Part shown: positions 1 through 10,279 of the stretch, piece after piece | How positions within the stretch are numbered: the stretch's first letter is position 1 | Layout: every line of letters starts with the position of its first letter | NCBI RefSeq assembly: GCF_020509005.1 | Contig: NC_063015.1 | Span: forward strand, 4,712,001 to 4,776,000 | Source: Fulvia fulva | Taxonomy: Eukaryota > Ascomycota > Dothideomycetes > Mycosphaerellales > Mycosphaerellaceae | Direction of reading: 5' to 3' | Length of the DNA stretch: 64,000 nt | Program-made: the position numbers and the translations under genes | The notes under the pieces: model-generated | Told to the model about the DNA's origin: nothing | Databases searched by the model: none | The model's input: the letters and a program-made list of their open reading frames with translations, nothing else

Positions 1-671
1 TGTAATGGGGCATGTCCGCAAGGAGGTCAAGTGTGTTGTCATCATCGATGAGCCGGTCAACAAACCGGTTCATATTGGTCATATCGCGCTGAGGTAGTGT
101 TGCCTGTCGGTTTCTTCTCATCTGTCTCTGATCCAGACGTGCCCGGAGGACCTCACTTGTTGGTGTTACGATAATCGATCCTACTGAGCGTGGATTCATC
201 TCCTCAGCCTCGCGTGTAGAATGATTCGGTTGCATGTCGCTGTCCATATCCTCATCACTTGGCGCAATCGTCGTTCCTGCTAGCGGCGCACTCATTTCCT
301 CAACCTCCCGTGCACCAAAGTCTGCATCCACATGACCACTCACGGCCTCATCACCATCACCCTCATCCTCGTAGAATTCCGGCACTTCCCCTACATACAG
401 CTCTTTCCGACATGTCGGACATGTATTATGATCCTCAAACCACGTGATTGCGCAACGGACACAGAAATTGTGACCGCACGCTACTCTGATCGGCTCTGAG
501 ATTCCTTCATAGCAGATAGGACAAGGGTCTGGTTCGAGACTGGCCAGGAAGTCCTCCTTCGACGGTAGATTTGGTGGAGCGCGCCTACATGACAGTCAGT
601 TGCCGGTACGAGATGATGACAGCCACGTTGGAGCGATTCTTGAGAACGTACCCTGCGCATGTAGTCGTCAT
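1..671 (-). CDS. RING-finger protein (3' end outside window)
   Basis: Probable E3 ubiquitin ligase. Exon 1 is 652-671, an intron with GTACGT donor and TAG acceptor is 585-651, and exon 2 runs from 584 off the window edge. Splicing joins in frame and puts a C3HC4 RING near the N-terminus: CPIC at about residues 28-31, CGHNFCVRC at 43-51, CPTC at 62-65. An acidic, low-complexity region (YEDEGDGDE) and an Arg-rich region follow. The ATG at 671 is the only one that feeds this splice. RING domains recruit ubiquitin-conjugating E2 enzymes; the substrate is unknown. The C-terminus is not visible, so the subfamily cannot be named. Confidence 0.82.
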
Positions 672-948
672 CTCGGCTGCGAGTTCTGTGTCGCTAGAAT
701 CCAAGTCTGTTCTCCCGAGTCGTAATAAAAGGCGCCATAGCAAAGCCCGCTTAGCAAAAGTCGATGAACTATAGTGTCAAGAATCGTAAAGCGCATTTCA
801 GTCAGCAGTCGAGGTTGCGCCCGTGTTCAAACAGACGATGACTAGCAGCTCGTGCGCTGACTGTAGACCAAAGTCAGCTGCAACGATATTGGGGGACAAC
901 GAATGAGACCAAACTAGTCAGCATATCAAAAATTGTATGTTCAAAAGT

Positions 949-2325
949 CTACCTGCGTCCACTTTTCCTCCTTCGAGCCTCAGCACCGCCTCTGGTAGGA
1001 GTTCCTGAAGACGTCCTTTCCACAGGCGGCGACGCGCCCGAGGTTTGCCTCACCGCATAGCCTCCATTGTCTTCGGGCACAACGTCGACTTGAACGCCTG
1101 CACCTTCGCTGCTGTCGCTACTGCTTGTCTCGACCCTGCGAAGCGCACTTCCGTGAGAGCCAGAAGACATCCTCGCAGCAACGGGTGATGCTCTGCCAGC
1201 AGGTTGAGCTCGTGGTGCTAGTGGACTTCCACTTGCCGGCTGGCGTCGCAAGTTGGCGTACCTCACATCAGGCGGTCCACTAACATTGCGTCGCCCTTGC
1301 GCTGCAGGCATTGGCGGTGCCATGTCGTAATCGTCTGATGGAGGGTGTCGGCCGTACTGCGCGTTCGAGGCCGATCGCGTCCGTGAAGGTGGCGGGTACC
1401 AGTCGACGTCGTCTGGCATGGAGCGGTTCGAGCCTGACGACTCTGGTCGCATGCCAGGATATCGTGACGCAAACGGTGGCAGCTGCTCCGGTGGCGTTGA
1501 CTCACGTCGACTGTGCTTGGAAGAAGATCTTGAGCCAACTGGCTGCGCACGTTGAAGTTCCGGACTCGGTGGACCATAACTAATCGGTGTCCAGACAGGC
1601 CTTCCATCCGGTCCTGGCACCATGATGCCAGGCGGCGCCGAAGGATATGACGGCGCGTGTTCTATCGAGTTCTTGCGCGGGATCTTGGCCTTCGACGACG
1701 TTGATTTCGCCGGAGATCCAAAAAAGCCAGATGTGCTCTTCTTACGTGTCTTCTGTCCAGTCAGGCTGCCGGTGCTGCTTTGCCTGCTGCTGGCCTTGAT
1801 CTTCGAGGGCTTTGCGGGTGTAACTGGTGGGGACGCGAGACTCGACGATGGCTCCAGCTGCTGGCCTCTCCCTGCGCTTAGAGCATCCATCTCCTCCCGC
1901 GACAAGTTCACGTTAGTCTTACCCTTCTCTTTCGCCCGAGCGATCCTGTCCAATGCAGTCTGCAAGAGCAAATCCTGCTTGTCCCTCACCGGCGCCTGAT
2001 ATCGTGATCCTTGCTGCTGTAGGTATTCCTCCTCTTCCGAAATGCAATCATCATAATACGCATCATCGTACACTCCCCGTCTAGTTGTTCTATCCGGACC
2101 CAAATCATAACCATCAAAATACAATTCATCGCCGCGAAAACCTCGCTGACGCGCATCCCGCAAAGCATGAACATTCGGATCCAGTGTAACGCCTTGTCCA
2201 TCGTCGTCCTCGCTTTCCAGCTCTTCAACAAATCGATCGCCGTAGCGTGCTGGATCACGAAGCTCCCAGTTGTGCGGATACGCTCTTCGCCTATTCCCGC
2301 TGCGAGCTCCGGGTGGTCCTCCCAT
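949..2325 (-). CDS. Disordered fungal protein of unknown function
   Basis: An open frame of 458 codons from the ATG at 2325; a longer form from 2391 would overlap the end of the PRA1 gene. I do not recognise the family. The N-terminal 120 residues are mixed-charge and look conserved in style (WELRDPARYGDRF, GDELYFDGYDLG). A short helix-like stretch with LLLQTALDRIARAKEKGK follows, then a long Ser/Pro/Arg-rich disordered tail ending in basic residues. No signal peptide or membrane segment is seen. The proposed start lies only 31 bp beyond the PRA1 stop on the same strand, very tight for a fungal nuclear gene, so the true 5' end or shared transcription is an open point. Confidence 0.7.
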   Translation of the reverse strand: MGGPPGARSGNRRRAYPHNWELRDPARYGDRFVEELESEDDDGQGVTLDPNVHALRDARQRGFRGDELYFDGYDLGPDRTTRRGVYDDAYYDDCISEEEEYLQQQGSRYQAPVRDKQDLLLQTALDRIARAKEKGKTNVNLSREEMDALSAGRGQQLEPSSSLASPPVTPAKPSKIKASSRQSSTGSLTGQKTRKKSTSGFFGSPAKSTSSKAKIPRKNSIEHAPSYPSAPPGIMVPGPDGRPVWTPISYGPPSPELQRAQPVGSRSSSKHSRRESTPPEQLPPFASRYPGMRPESSGSNRSMPDDVDWYPPPSRTRSASNAQYGRHPPSDDYDMAPPMPAAQGRRNVSGPPDVRYANLRRQPASGSPLAPRAQPAGRASPVAARMSSGSHGSALRRVETSSSDSSEGAGVQVDVVPEDNGGYAVRQTSGASPPVERTSSGTPTRGGAEARRRKSGRR

Positions 2326-2356
2326 TTCATAGGGCGAAGAGTGCGCGGCCGACCAC

Positions 2357-2992
2357 CTAGACCGCCTCTTCGGAGAAACTAGCTGCAACATCTTTCTCCA
2401 TCAGCGCTGCGTGGCCAAGGATGGTAACGCCGGATGCGCCGATGAGCCAGAGAATTGAAGTGACTGGAGATGCCCAGAAAAAGAGAGGCTAAGCGGAAAC
2501 ATTAGTAGTGTCCAGACGACATTGTTCTTACGGAAACTTACCACCGAGATCACAAACAGACCAGTGTACAGCTGCGAGACTGTTGCCCTGGCAAAGCCAA
2601 CATCCAGATCGCGTCCCTCCAGTCTGCCAATACCGTACATGCCACCAATGATCATGATCAACGCAAAGAACAGTGTCAGGTTGGTAAGCAAGCTGTAGAT
2701 GCTCAACATGACAAAGACCATGGCATAGTTGGAGGAGAAGTATGATAGGTTGTAGTTGACGCGGTCCTGCACCATGCTAAAGTCCTGTGGCTTGCCCATG
2801 CGCTTGATGTCAAGGAACTCGCTGATCGGTCGAAGGTTGGCGAATCGCGACGTGAGGGATGTGCTGCGTACCGAGTCGAATCGACCTTGGAGGCTACGGA
2901 AACATTGTTAGTGACCCCACGTGTCTTTGGCTATGGGTTCCATACTTGAGACGACTGGTGATAGCGTCAATAGGGATGTTGATGCGCGACAT
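2357..2992 (-). CDS. PRA1 family prenylated Rab acceptor (Yip3-like)
   Basis: PRA1/Yip3 proteins are small hairpin membrane proteins of ER and Golgi that bind prenylated Rab GTPases. Exons are 2946-2992, 2542-2893 and 2357-2488, with introns of 52 and 53 bp; the product is 176 residues, normal for the family. Visible family features are the conserved stretch RFANLRPISEFLD before the membrane part, the NYNLSYFSSNYA segment, and two pairs of hydrophobic segments. The last exon (PLFFWASPVTSILWLIG) gives the fourth segment and the stop at 2357. The gene is divergent from the ERJ5 homologue across about 760 bp. Confidence 0.9.
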
Positions 2993-3752
2993 GATTGCTG
3001 TTTGGCGTGTGGATAGGTTGGTGCTGTCGTAGTGGTTGGTATGGTGGTGCTGTGTGTGTGCTCTCTCGAGTTTCGAAGTCGAAGATCTGTGTCGTCGTAT
3101 TAGTACTCTGCACGTGCTGACGGCAGCGTTGAATGCATGCATGCACGTCGCCAGGTGGCAGCGCGAGGCAGCAGACAACGACAACACGCGTGGCTGCAGT
3201 CGGCAGGGTGTGGGCCTTACATCAGGGAAGGAGCGAGCGACGTGAATAGTTATATCGCGGCCTGGTGGTGCGTCTCAAACAGGAGAGTCAAGAGTGTGCC
3301 AAATGTGTGTAGGTTTTGGAAGTGTTCTGGTCGATCCTTTTACAACCAGGGATCCTCCTCAGCCAAGCTTTATGGAGATCCAGGGATGGCCTTGCTCGCA
3401 ACTATTTCTGGCGCCCGAAGCATGTGATGAGCGATGCCACCGCCATCTTTCCTGTGAGGCACACGCCGGGAAGAGAGGTGAATGAAGTGAATGAAAACAG
3501 CTGCGAGGACACCGACTTTCTCGCGACAGCTTTATTGTCGGTCTTTGAAGAGCTCGGTTGCCGCAGTGCTGCAAGCCAACGCAGCTCTGCGTGGTTTGGG
3601 TCCACGTAGCTTCAATTGCGTGCCGCTAGCACCAAAGCATCACTTCCTGCGCCAGAAATCCGCCAACTCACTGCAATTTGCTGCCCGACTTTACCACCTC
3701 CTCGACAGCATCCACTACAGCTGCATCTCACCACCACCCCGACATTTTCACC
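2993..3752. promoter_or_regulatory. Intergenic region between divergent PRA1 and ERJ5 genes
   Basis: This 760-bp stretch separates two divergent start codons, so it must hold both promoters and 5' leaders. CT-rich tracts (for example around 3700-3750) lie just before the ERJ5 start. Overlapping short frames on both strands show no domain or consistent coding signal. Confidence 0.5.
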
Positions 3753-5032
3753 ATGCGGGACTTTGCGAGAGTGGCCGTCGTGCTGCTCACCTGCATCGTC
3801 GCGCTGGCAGCCGCCTGGACAAAGGAGGACCACGAGATCTTTCGGCTGCGGGACGAGGTCATTGCTAGCGAAGGACACAATGTGACGTTCTACTCTTTCC
3901 TTGGCATAAAGCCCAATGCCGGTCAGGACGACATTAACAAGGCATACCGCAAGCTGTCACGAACTCTGCACCCGGACAAGGCTCGAAGCACGTGGATCGC
4001 CAACTACAACAAGCCAAAGGTCGGCAAGAAGGGAGACACACCAAAGGTGCACGTCACCAAGAACAAGCAACCCTCGCAGTCCGAGATTAAGAAGTTCGAC
4101 AAAGAAGCTTCTGCCCGATTCGAGCGCTTGTCCTTGGTCACCAACGTCCTTCGTGGCCCCGAACGTGCGCGCTACGACCACTTCGTCTACAATGGCTTCC
4201 CAGCATGGCGTGGAACTGGCTACTACTACGAGCGGTTCCGACCAGGTCTCGGTAGTGTGCTCTTCGGCTTGTTCATCTTCGTTGGGGGTGGTGTTCACTA
4301 TGGCTTCCTCTACTTGACCTGGAAGAGACAGCGCGAGTTCGTGCAGCGATACATTGGATACGCTAGGAAGAAGGCTTGGGGAGATGAGGGTGGCATTGGA
4401 GCTATCCCTGGTCTTGGAGGAGCTACCAACGGTGCACCCACTCCACAAAGTCCACCAGACGCAGATGACAGTATGCAATGGAACAGGAAACAGAAGCGTG
4501 AAATGGAAAGGCAGAGGAAGAAGGATGGCAAGAACCCCGTCAAGAGCGCAAGAGCTGCGGCTAAGGCAAGAGAGCAGGGCATCTCTACACCGGTTGAGGC
4601 AGAGATCACCTCGGGACCGGTTGGCGCAAAGAAGAGAACTGTCGCAGAAAACGGCAAAGTCTTGATCGTTGACAGCGTGGGCAACGTCTTCCTGGAGGAA
4701 GAGACCGAGGAGGGCGATTTGCAAGAGTTCTTGCTTGATGTGAGTTGCCACTACCCTGACCTACTCATGCACTCTACTAACAACCCTCCCAGCCTGATGA
4801 GATCCCAGCACCAACCATATCCAACACTTGGCTCGTCCGCCTCCCGCTCTACCTCTACAACCAATCCCTCGGCCGAGCTCTCAACAAGCAGACTCCTGAG
4901 CAAATCGTCTACGAAGTAGTACAAGGCCAGGAGCAGGAAGAAGTCGACGAAGCCACCGCAGCCCTTAACTCTGCCCTTCCACCCAACGCAAATGGCGAGA
5001 GCCGCAAGCGCAAGTCAAAAGCCAGGTCATAG
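3753..5032 (+). CDS. ERJ5: ER J-domain co-chaperone, Erj5-like
   Basis: Exons 3753-4739 and 4793-5032 are joined by a 53-bp intron (GTGAGT...CCCAG), giving 408 residues. An N-terminal signal peptide or anchor (VAVVLLTCIVALAAAW) is followed by a J domain with YSFLGIKPNA and the HPD triad (LHPDK). A hydrophobic segment near residue 190 (VLFGLFIFVGGGVHYGFLYL) would anchor it in the ER membrane, with a basic, Lys-rich cytosolic tail. This order (signal, J domain, one further membrane span, charged tail) matches yeast Erj5, which helps protein folding in the ER lumen by stimulating Hsp70/Kar2. The ATG at 3753 was chosen because upstream codons do not extend the signal peptide. Confidence 0.9.
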
Positions 5033-5305
5033 AAGTGTTTGTCCTGCATGCACATAGAAGAAGTCCAATATAATGCAACAAGCTGTATCAGTGGTATCTG
5101 CGCCCAAAAGGACTCGCTTGGTCTCTCTCTGAATCTAATTTCCCGCGTGCTTTTGCTGTGCCCTGACCTGGTCGTTCAGATCATGTTGCTCTTTCTGCCG
5201 TGCTCGTGCTTGTGGATGACCGCGCCTTGAACTCCATAATGCCCGTAAACGTACCATCACTTTCCCATCAACCCATAGCCCGTCGGATCACAATGCCTAC
5301 CTCTT

Positions 5306-5644
5306 CTAGAAGTACCCAGCAATCATCCTCAGGAGTTCGAATATCAGGCCACCGCAAACGACGAAGATGAGTGTGTCTGTCATCAATCGTTAGCTGAAGC
5401 GTCTCTCATCGCCTCTTCTACTCGACCTCGATGTTGGAGTATACGTACAAACCCAGAAGGGACTAATCGGTGGCTTCTCCTTCTTCTCCTTCTTTACGGG
5501 TAAGCTCGATTCTGGCTTTCCCATCTTCGCTTCCTGCTTCTTCGCAAAGGCCGCGTTGGCTTTCCGTTGTTGGGGAGTTTGGGCCTGTGAGACTTTAGTC
5601 ATTGGCGATGTACCGAGACACATGTGATAGAGGAGCTGTACCAT
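5306..5644 (-). CDS. YSY6: Ysy6/RAMP4 (SERP1) ER stress-associated tail-anchored protein
   Basis: RAMP4/Ysy6 proteins are very small tail-anchored proteins at the translocon. The coding exons are 5642-5644 (only the ATG), 5449-5584 and 5306-5376, with introns of 57 and 72 bp. This yields 69 residues starting MAQTPQQRKAN, the expected family N-terminus. A KMGKPES-Lys-rich linker and one C-terminal membrane segment (FWVYTLIFVVCGGLIF) follow. An alternative start at 5602 without the first intron would add an MTKVSQ leader; I prefer the split-ATG model because of the sequence match and the ACTAA branch-like motif before CAG. The second intron has donor GTACGT. Confidence 0.85.
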
Positions 5645-6111
5645 TGTAAGAGGTGTCGCGTGTGCTGCTGAGGAACGTGGTGTGATTGATCGATAGCTCG
5701 TTCTTTCCTTGGGAGACTTTGGGAGGAGGTGTGGTGTGACTGTCGTTTGAGTGAAAAGTGGGCGATATTTCCAATACAATGTCGAATAGCTGTCAAGATG
5801 TTCCCTCCTTCCTCAAAGGTGGCATCTCCAGATGGCCCTTGTCCCTGTCGAACTGTGGAGCCGAGATCTCGGGCTCAAGCCACGCGATCAAACCCTGCAT
5901 ACGCCACAGCAGACTGCTTGTGCTCAACTTTTTGTGGACGACATCGTGAATGCAACAACGACATGTTTATATATATCGCTGGCGCATAATCCCTATTGCA
6001 TAGCTCAAACAAGCCCGCCAAGCACCATATTTCCCTTCTTTCTTCTGGCTCGGTTTGAAGATGGCTTAATGATGAGCAATACCGGAAGATCATCGACACA
6101 AACGGACAGAC
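5645..6111. promoter_or_regulatory. Intergenic region between divergent YSY6 and NatB subunit genes
   Basis: About 470 bp between two divergent starts. It must carry both promoters. Short frames here have no recognisable content. Confidence 0.45.
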
Positions 6112-8325
6112 ATGGCTCGGTATCCTACTTTCGATGAGTATGCCAAGCAGGGCAATTATCAAGACGGCATCCAACGATGTGACGAAGTCCTCAACCGAAT
6201 GCCGAAGGATGTACAGCTTTTGATCACCAAAACCCAACTCCAAGCAGTAGCAGGCCAGGATATCGCGCCAGTTCTCGAGCTACTGTCGACCATTACTCCA
6301 CCTCTCCGGCAGCTGGAAGAACTCATCCCGATAGAAGCCGCTGTCGTCGACGCATCGAAGGATGTCTACCCACGACCTCTTACTGCAGGCCCAGTCGTAG
6401 CGAAGCTGTGGGACAACGCAGCCAAGGCGACCACATCAGCCAGCCACAAGCTTGATCTACTCACAGTGCGCTTCGAACGAGCAGTACTGGACGATAGGTT
6501 ACAAGATGCTCAACAGTCTTTGATAGCAATGAAGGCTTTTCAGCCAAAGAATCGGTCCATCTACATGGCTCATGCGGCGTATACTCAGCTCCTGTCTACC
6601 TCGAAGGATGATCTGTCTTCGAAGCTGGCGATGGGTTTGGCGCGGAAGGCTGTCACTGAGAAGTTTGATGATGACAAGGCGCTGGATGTGCGGGTTGCTG
6701 GTCAGATTTTCGCCATCCAGGGGAGCGAGAAGGATCTTGAGATTATTGAGGATCGACCTTTTCGCGAGAGCAAGCACGTCTATGAGGCTTTGAAGCTGAG
6801 CGAGCCTGCTAGTGTTGCAGCGTATGGAGGTGTTCCATCGAACAAAGCAGATCCAGCGAAATTGTCGTCACGAGATTGGCTGGACCAAGAAGTCACTTCT
6901 CTGAAGGATGAATTCGCAAAGCTGGCCGCAGACTCTGCTGCATCTGATGTGGTGAATCGATTCTCGGCCAACGCCATCCATCTATTTCATACTGCGATCA
7001 CATCTCTAGATCTTGGAGGACGGGATCGTGGTGCGGCAGACGCTTGCTTCCTCGCTGTCTCAGGACTAATCAACCTTTATGCCGATCTTGCCGATACGAC
7101 ATACCTGCTTCAAGCAGCATACTTAGCAGATCGTCTGTTGAAGCACAACGAGCACATCTACGAAGCGCGGCTCATCCTCGTATATCTCTACATGCAGCTG
7201 GGCTTGGGCAGTTCAGCCATGCGTTTTTTCGACTCGCTCAGCGTAAAAGAGATACAATGCGACACAGTCGGGCATACGCTCCTGACACGTCTATCCATCA
7301 CACATCCATTCCGAACACTCCTCGCCAACGGAGACTGGTTCGAGCCCCTCGAGCGTACCTACAAAGCCCTCGGCATCTACCCACGACACGAAGACAAGCT
7401 ATCAGAAACAGAAGCAAGCACCCTCGACCACGGCCAAACAGGCATGATCTTCGACGTGCACGACCTCCGCAACAACCTCCGACTCAGCTACACCAGACGC
7501 CTCATCCTCCTCGAGCACCGCCGTACCTCCCGCCTCACTGGCAAAGCAGCAGTCAACAAGAATCTAAGCGACATCGGCCCCCGAAGAGTCGCAAATTGGA
7601 CCAACACCCTCGACAACCGTGACTTCAACGCCGCATTCGATTACGGCTTCAACGTCGAAAGCCACCTCTACGGCGACGGCACCATCATTGTCCCTGGACA
7701 GAAATGGCTCCTCCATACCCTCGCCGCAGATACAGCCTGGGCTCTCGCGAAAGGAACGCAATCACCCCTAATCCTCGATGCAGAGAACCTCGCCTCTGCC
7801 CTAGCCGCAACGCGCCGCGACGGCACGCGAGACGTCGAACACCTCGCTGGCTCACTTGCTCTGCAGCTCATCGACGTCCTCCTGAGAATCAAAGCCGACT
7901 CCTCGCCATCAAAAGACTCCATCGATGCCATCATAACATCCGTCAAATCCCTCCCCATCGAAATTCTCGTCAACGCCTCAGATCCTCTAGCCGAAAACCT
8001 CACAGACCACTACATCTACATTGATTCCCTCCGAACAGTCCTCGCAACATGCAAAAACATCAAAGATACCGCCGAGCACATCCCCGTGGAAGTTGCAGAG
8101 CTGCAAAGTCTTGCACGGAAACTTGTCGGGGTCCTGCAGAATCATGTCAATGAGCAGATTGCGGGGTTGAAAGTGAATCAGGTGACATTGCGGTTGACGG
8201 AGGATGAGGCGTTGAGGGAGGCGATGGAGATGTTTGGGAGTGAGAGCCTGAGCACGTTCGCAGAAAGTGTAGTAGCGTCAGCGAAGGAAGGATGGGAGGG
8301 GGTGGGGAAGATTACGGCGTTATGA
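6112..8325 (+). CDS. MDM20: NatB N-terminal acetyltransferase auxiliary subunit (Mdm20/Arm1/NAA25)
   Basis: Single-exon gene of 737 codons. NatB acetylates proteins beginning Met-Asp/Glu/Asn/Gln; this non-catalytic subunit anchors the Naa20 catalytic subunit to ribosomes and in yeast supports actin cables and mitochondrial inheritance. The protein is all-helical with TPR-like repeats, beginning with a short repeat (YAKQGNYQDGIQRCDEVLNRMPKD). It holds typical family stretches in the middle (HNEHIYEARLILVYLYMQLGLGSSAMRFFDSL; VKEIQCDTVGHTLLTR). Length fits the family. The catalytic Naa20 gene is not in the window. Confidence 0.88.
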   Translation: MARYPTFDEYAKQGNYQDGIQRCDEVLNRMPKDVQLLITKTQLQAVAGQDIAPVLELLSTITPPLRQLEELIPIEAAVVDASKDVYPRPLTAGPVVAKLWDNAAKATTSASHKLDLLTVRFERAVLDDRLQDAQQSLIAMKAFQPKNRSIYMAHAAYTQLLSTSKDDLSSKLAMGLARKAVTEKFDDDKALDVRVAGQIFAIQGSEKDLEIIEDRPFRESKHVYEALKLSEPASVAAYGGVPSNKADPAKLSSRDWLDQEVTSLKDEFAKLAADSAASDVVNRFSANAIHLFHTAITSLDLGGRDRGAADACFLAVSGLINLYADLADTTYLLQAAYLADRLLKHNEHIYEARLILVYLYMQLGLGSSAMRFFDSLSVKEIQCDTVGHTLLTRLSITHPFRTLLANGDWFEPLERTYKALGIYPRHEDKLSETEASTLDHGQTGMIFDVHDLRNNLRLSYTRRLILLEHRRTSRLTGKAAVNKNLSDIGPRRVANWTNTLDNRDFNAAFDYGFNVESHLYGDGTIIVPGQKWLLHTLAADTAWALAKGTQSPLILDAENLASALAATRRDGTRDVEHLAGSLALQLIDVLLRIKADSSPSKDSIDAIITSVKSLPIEILVNASDPLAENLTDHYIYIDSLRTVLATCKNIKDTAEHIPVEVAELQSLARKLVGVLQNHVNEQIAGLKVNQVTLRLTEDEALREAMEMFGSESLSTFAESVVASAKEGWEGVGKITAL

Positions 8326-8533
8326 CTGCATTTTGGGGTTGTTGAGGGTGGTGGTAGGTATGTATTCGCATTTGGTGCGATGGTGCTACTGCTACTGGCT
8401 GCGATGCTGTGTGTAGTGCTGTGAATAGTGTGGTTTCCCATACATGACCATGTCCTGAACGCCGATGCTTGAACGCTACTGCAATAAAGATCTTCCTGCT
8501 CTCCTTCCGTGGCAGGCTCGTGGTTCTTGCTCT

Positions 8534-9820
8534 TCAAGGCCTGGTGTCCTTGTTGTCATCATTATTGGGTATCTCCGCCGCATCTTCTTCCTCATCATCT
8601 GTCGCGAGAGGTGTAGGAAGCTGGCTCGGCTCATCAATCGTAGTTGCAGGTGCCACAACAGGCGAAGAAGCTTGTGGCGTAGCCTCCTTACTCGATATAA
8701 TTGCTTCGTCCACAAGGCCACGATCTGCAGCGACACGTTGCGCTTCGGATCGTCTTCGCTCCACCATTGCTTCTTCCTCTTCCTCGACTTGCCGTTCTTC
8801 CTGCTTTAGCTCGAGGAGGCTGGGTACGATCTCCTCCTGTTGCACCTCTTCAACAGGTGTGACGGTCGCGGAGCTCTTCCTCCCGCTTGCTATACTTCGA
8901 TTGCTCGCACTATGGTTTGTGGATCGCCGACTCGCGGCATTGCTAGGCCTCTTCCCTCGCCTTAGACTTGAGTTGCGCCTCGTCTTTCCAGAGCTTGACT
9001 CCGTCTCAGGACCGCTCCTCTCTCCTTGCGACTGCGTCGTTCGCCTCTCGAGCACCATAGCAAACTCATCGTCCAACGGAATCGCATCGTCCAACTCCCC
9101 ATCGCTCGGGAAAATGTCCCCACGACTACTATAACTACTGGTCGTAGTCTGCGTGCCCGACCTCGCTCTCCTATGCCCCCGCCCCCCCTCCTCCTCAGCC
9201 TCAATGTCTTCAAGCAGCGCTTCTCCCTCCGTTAAGTCCCTCCTCTTTCCCCTCCGCGCGCCAGGGTGTTCTTGTAGATCCGCCGCGCTGGGCCGGTAAT
9301 GTAGCGCTTTGCCCTTCCCACCGAAGAGTCGGCTCCAGAAGCCAGAAGTACCGGGTATGACTGCCGGGTCGGGGCCACCATCATGTGGTAGCACAGCGCT
9401 TTTCCTCCTGGTCTTGCTGTAACTCATGCCCTTCTGCCAACCAGGCTGAGCAGCGCTTATGCTCCCATAGCCTGAGGCGCCTCCAATACCCTCTGCCGCA
9501 AACGGATCGTTGCCCCAGCCCAACAACCCCTCTCCTTCATCGTCGTCCCAATCGTCGTAGAAATCAAACGACAACTCCGCGCGCCCTCGTGTCCGACCTC
9601 GTGCTCGCCGGCGTTGTATTTCTCTCTGCGACAGATTCAGACTGGGACACGATGCATCTACACACGTCGTCAAGCAGCTCCCTATAGACTGGAAGCACGG
9701 GCGAATATATGTCTGGCCGAAGACGTAAAGGCCGCTTTGCGCGGACTCGTTGGCGGATTCAAGGGTATGGGAGAGATCGTTGAGGCGGCGACGGAAGCGG
9801 GGATCGTTCGTTCTGTACAT
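8534..9820 (-). CDS. Conserved-looking Arg- and acid-rich protein of unknown function
   Basis: An uninterrupted frame of 428 codons. I chose the ATG at 9820 because the residues further upstream are Pro-rich and look like translated leader. The first 60 residues (RFRRRLNDLSHTLESANESAQSGLYVFGQTYIRPCF, then Cys-rich SIGSCLTTCVDASC) look structured. The rest alternates Arg-rich and acidic low-complexity stretches with many Ser, including FYDDWDDDEGEG and a Glu-rich coiled-coil-like run (QEERQVEEEEEAM). No signal peptide or membrane span is seen. No function is proposed. It is convergent with the NatB subunit gene and divergent from the F-box gene at 10280. Confidence 0.72.
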   Translation of the reverse strand: MYRTNDPRFRRRLNDLSHTLESANESAQSGLYVFGQTYIRPCFQSIGSCLTTCVDASCPSLNLSQREIQRRRARGRTRGRAELSFDFYDDWDDDEGEGLLGWGNDPFAAEGIGGASGYGSISAAQPGWQKGMSYSKTRRKSAVLPHDGGPDPAVIPGTSGFWSRLFGGKGKALHYRPSAADLQEHPGARRGKRRDLTEGEALLEDIEAEEEGGRGHRRARSGTQTTTSSYSSRGDIFPSDGELDDAIPLDDEFAMVLERRTTQSQGERSGPETESSSGKTRRNSSLRRGKRPSNAASRRSTNHSASNRSIASGRKSSATVTPVEEVQQEEIVPSLLELKQEERQVEEEEEAMVERRRSEAQRVAADRGLVDEAIISSKEATPQASSPVVAPATTIDEPSQLPTPLATDDEEEDAAEIPNNDDNKDTRP

Positions 9821-10279
9821 TCTGGGAGGTTGTGGAGGGTGCGCCGGGGCTGGCGCAGGTGCGCGCAGGTGGTTGAGGTGAAAGACGCTGGGTCGCAGGT
9901 GATCAGGTGGGTGTGCCGGGGTAAGGCTGGAGGTGGGCCGCTGTCCGGTGGGATTGCAGCCGCGGTAGGGGTGGTGAGTGGTGGAGAGGGGAGGAGCGCT
10001 AGTCAATGTATTTGCTCGGCAACGGTCGACAGGCCTTTGTGCGACGGGTGGCTGAACCTTGTAACGCGAACCGCGACTTCCTGCTCATACAACTTCTCGA
10101 CTTCACAACGACATCGCATGCAGTACCACAACATCATCACGATCCGTGGACGTTCAATACTGTCACCGCCACTGATTCACCCTCATTACGCCTGGTACCA
10201 ACGACATATCTGCGAAACGACACCACCAGCTCCTCTAAGGGAGATTCTCAACCTTCACAGTATCGACGCCACGCAAGTC
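9821..10279. promoter_or_regulatory. Divergent promoter region
   Basis: 459 bp between divergent starts at 9820 and 10280. Open frames crossing it are extensions without domain content. No specific operator was recognised. Confidence 0.4.

Noticed and set aside
571..774. Plus-strand frame of 67 codons
   Set aside because: It overlaps the first exon and intron of the minus-strand RING gene, whose splicing and C3HC4 motif are clear.
8469..9134. Plus-strand 221-codon frame rich in Ser and Leu
   Set aside because: It is the antisense of the acidic/Arg-rich protein at 8534-9820; composition mirrors that frame.
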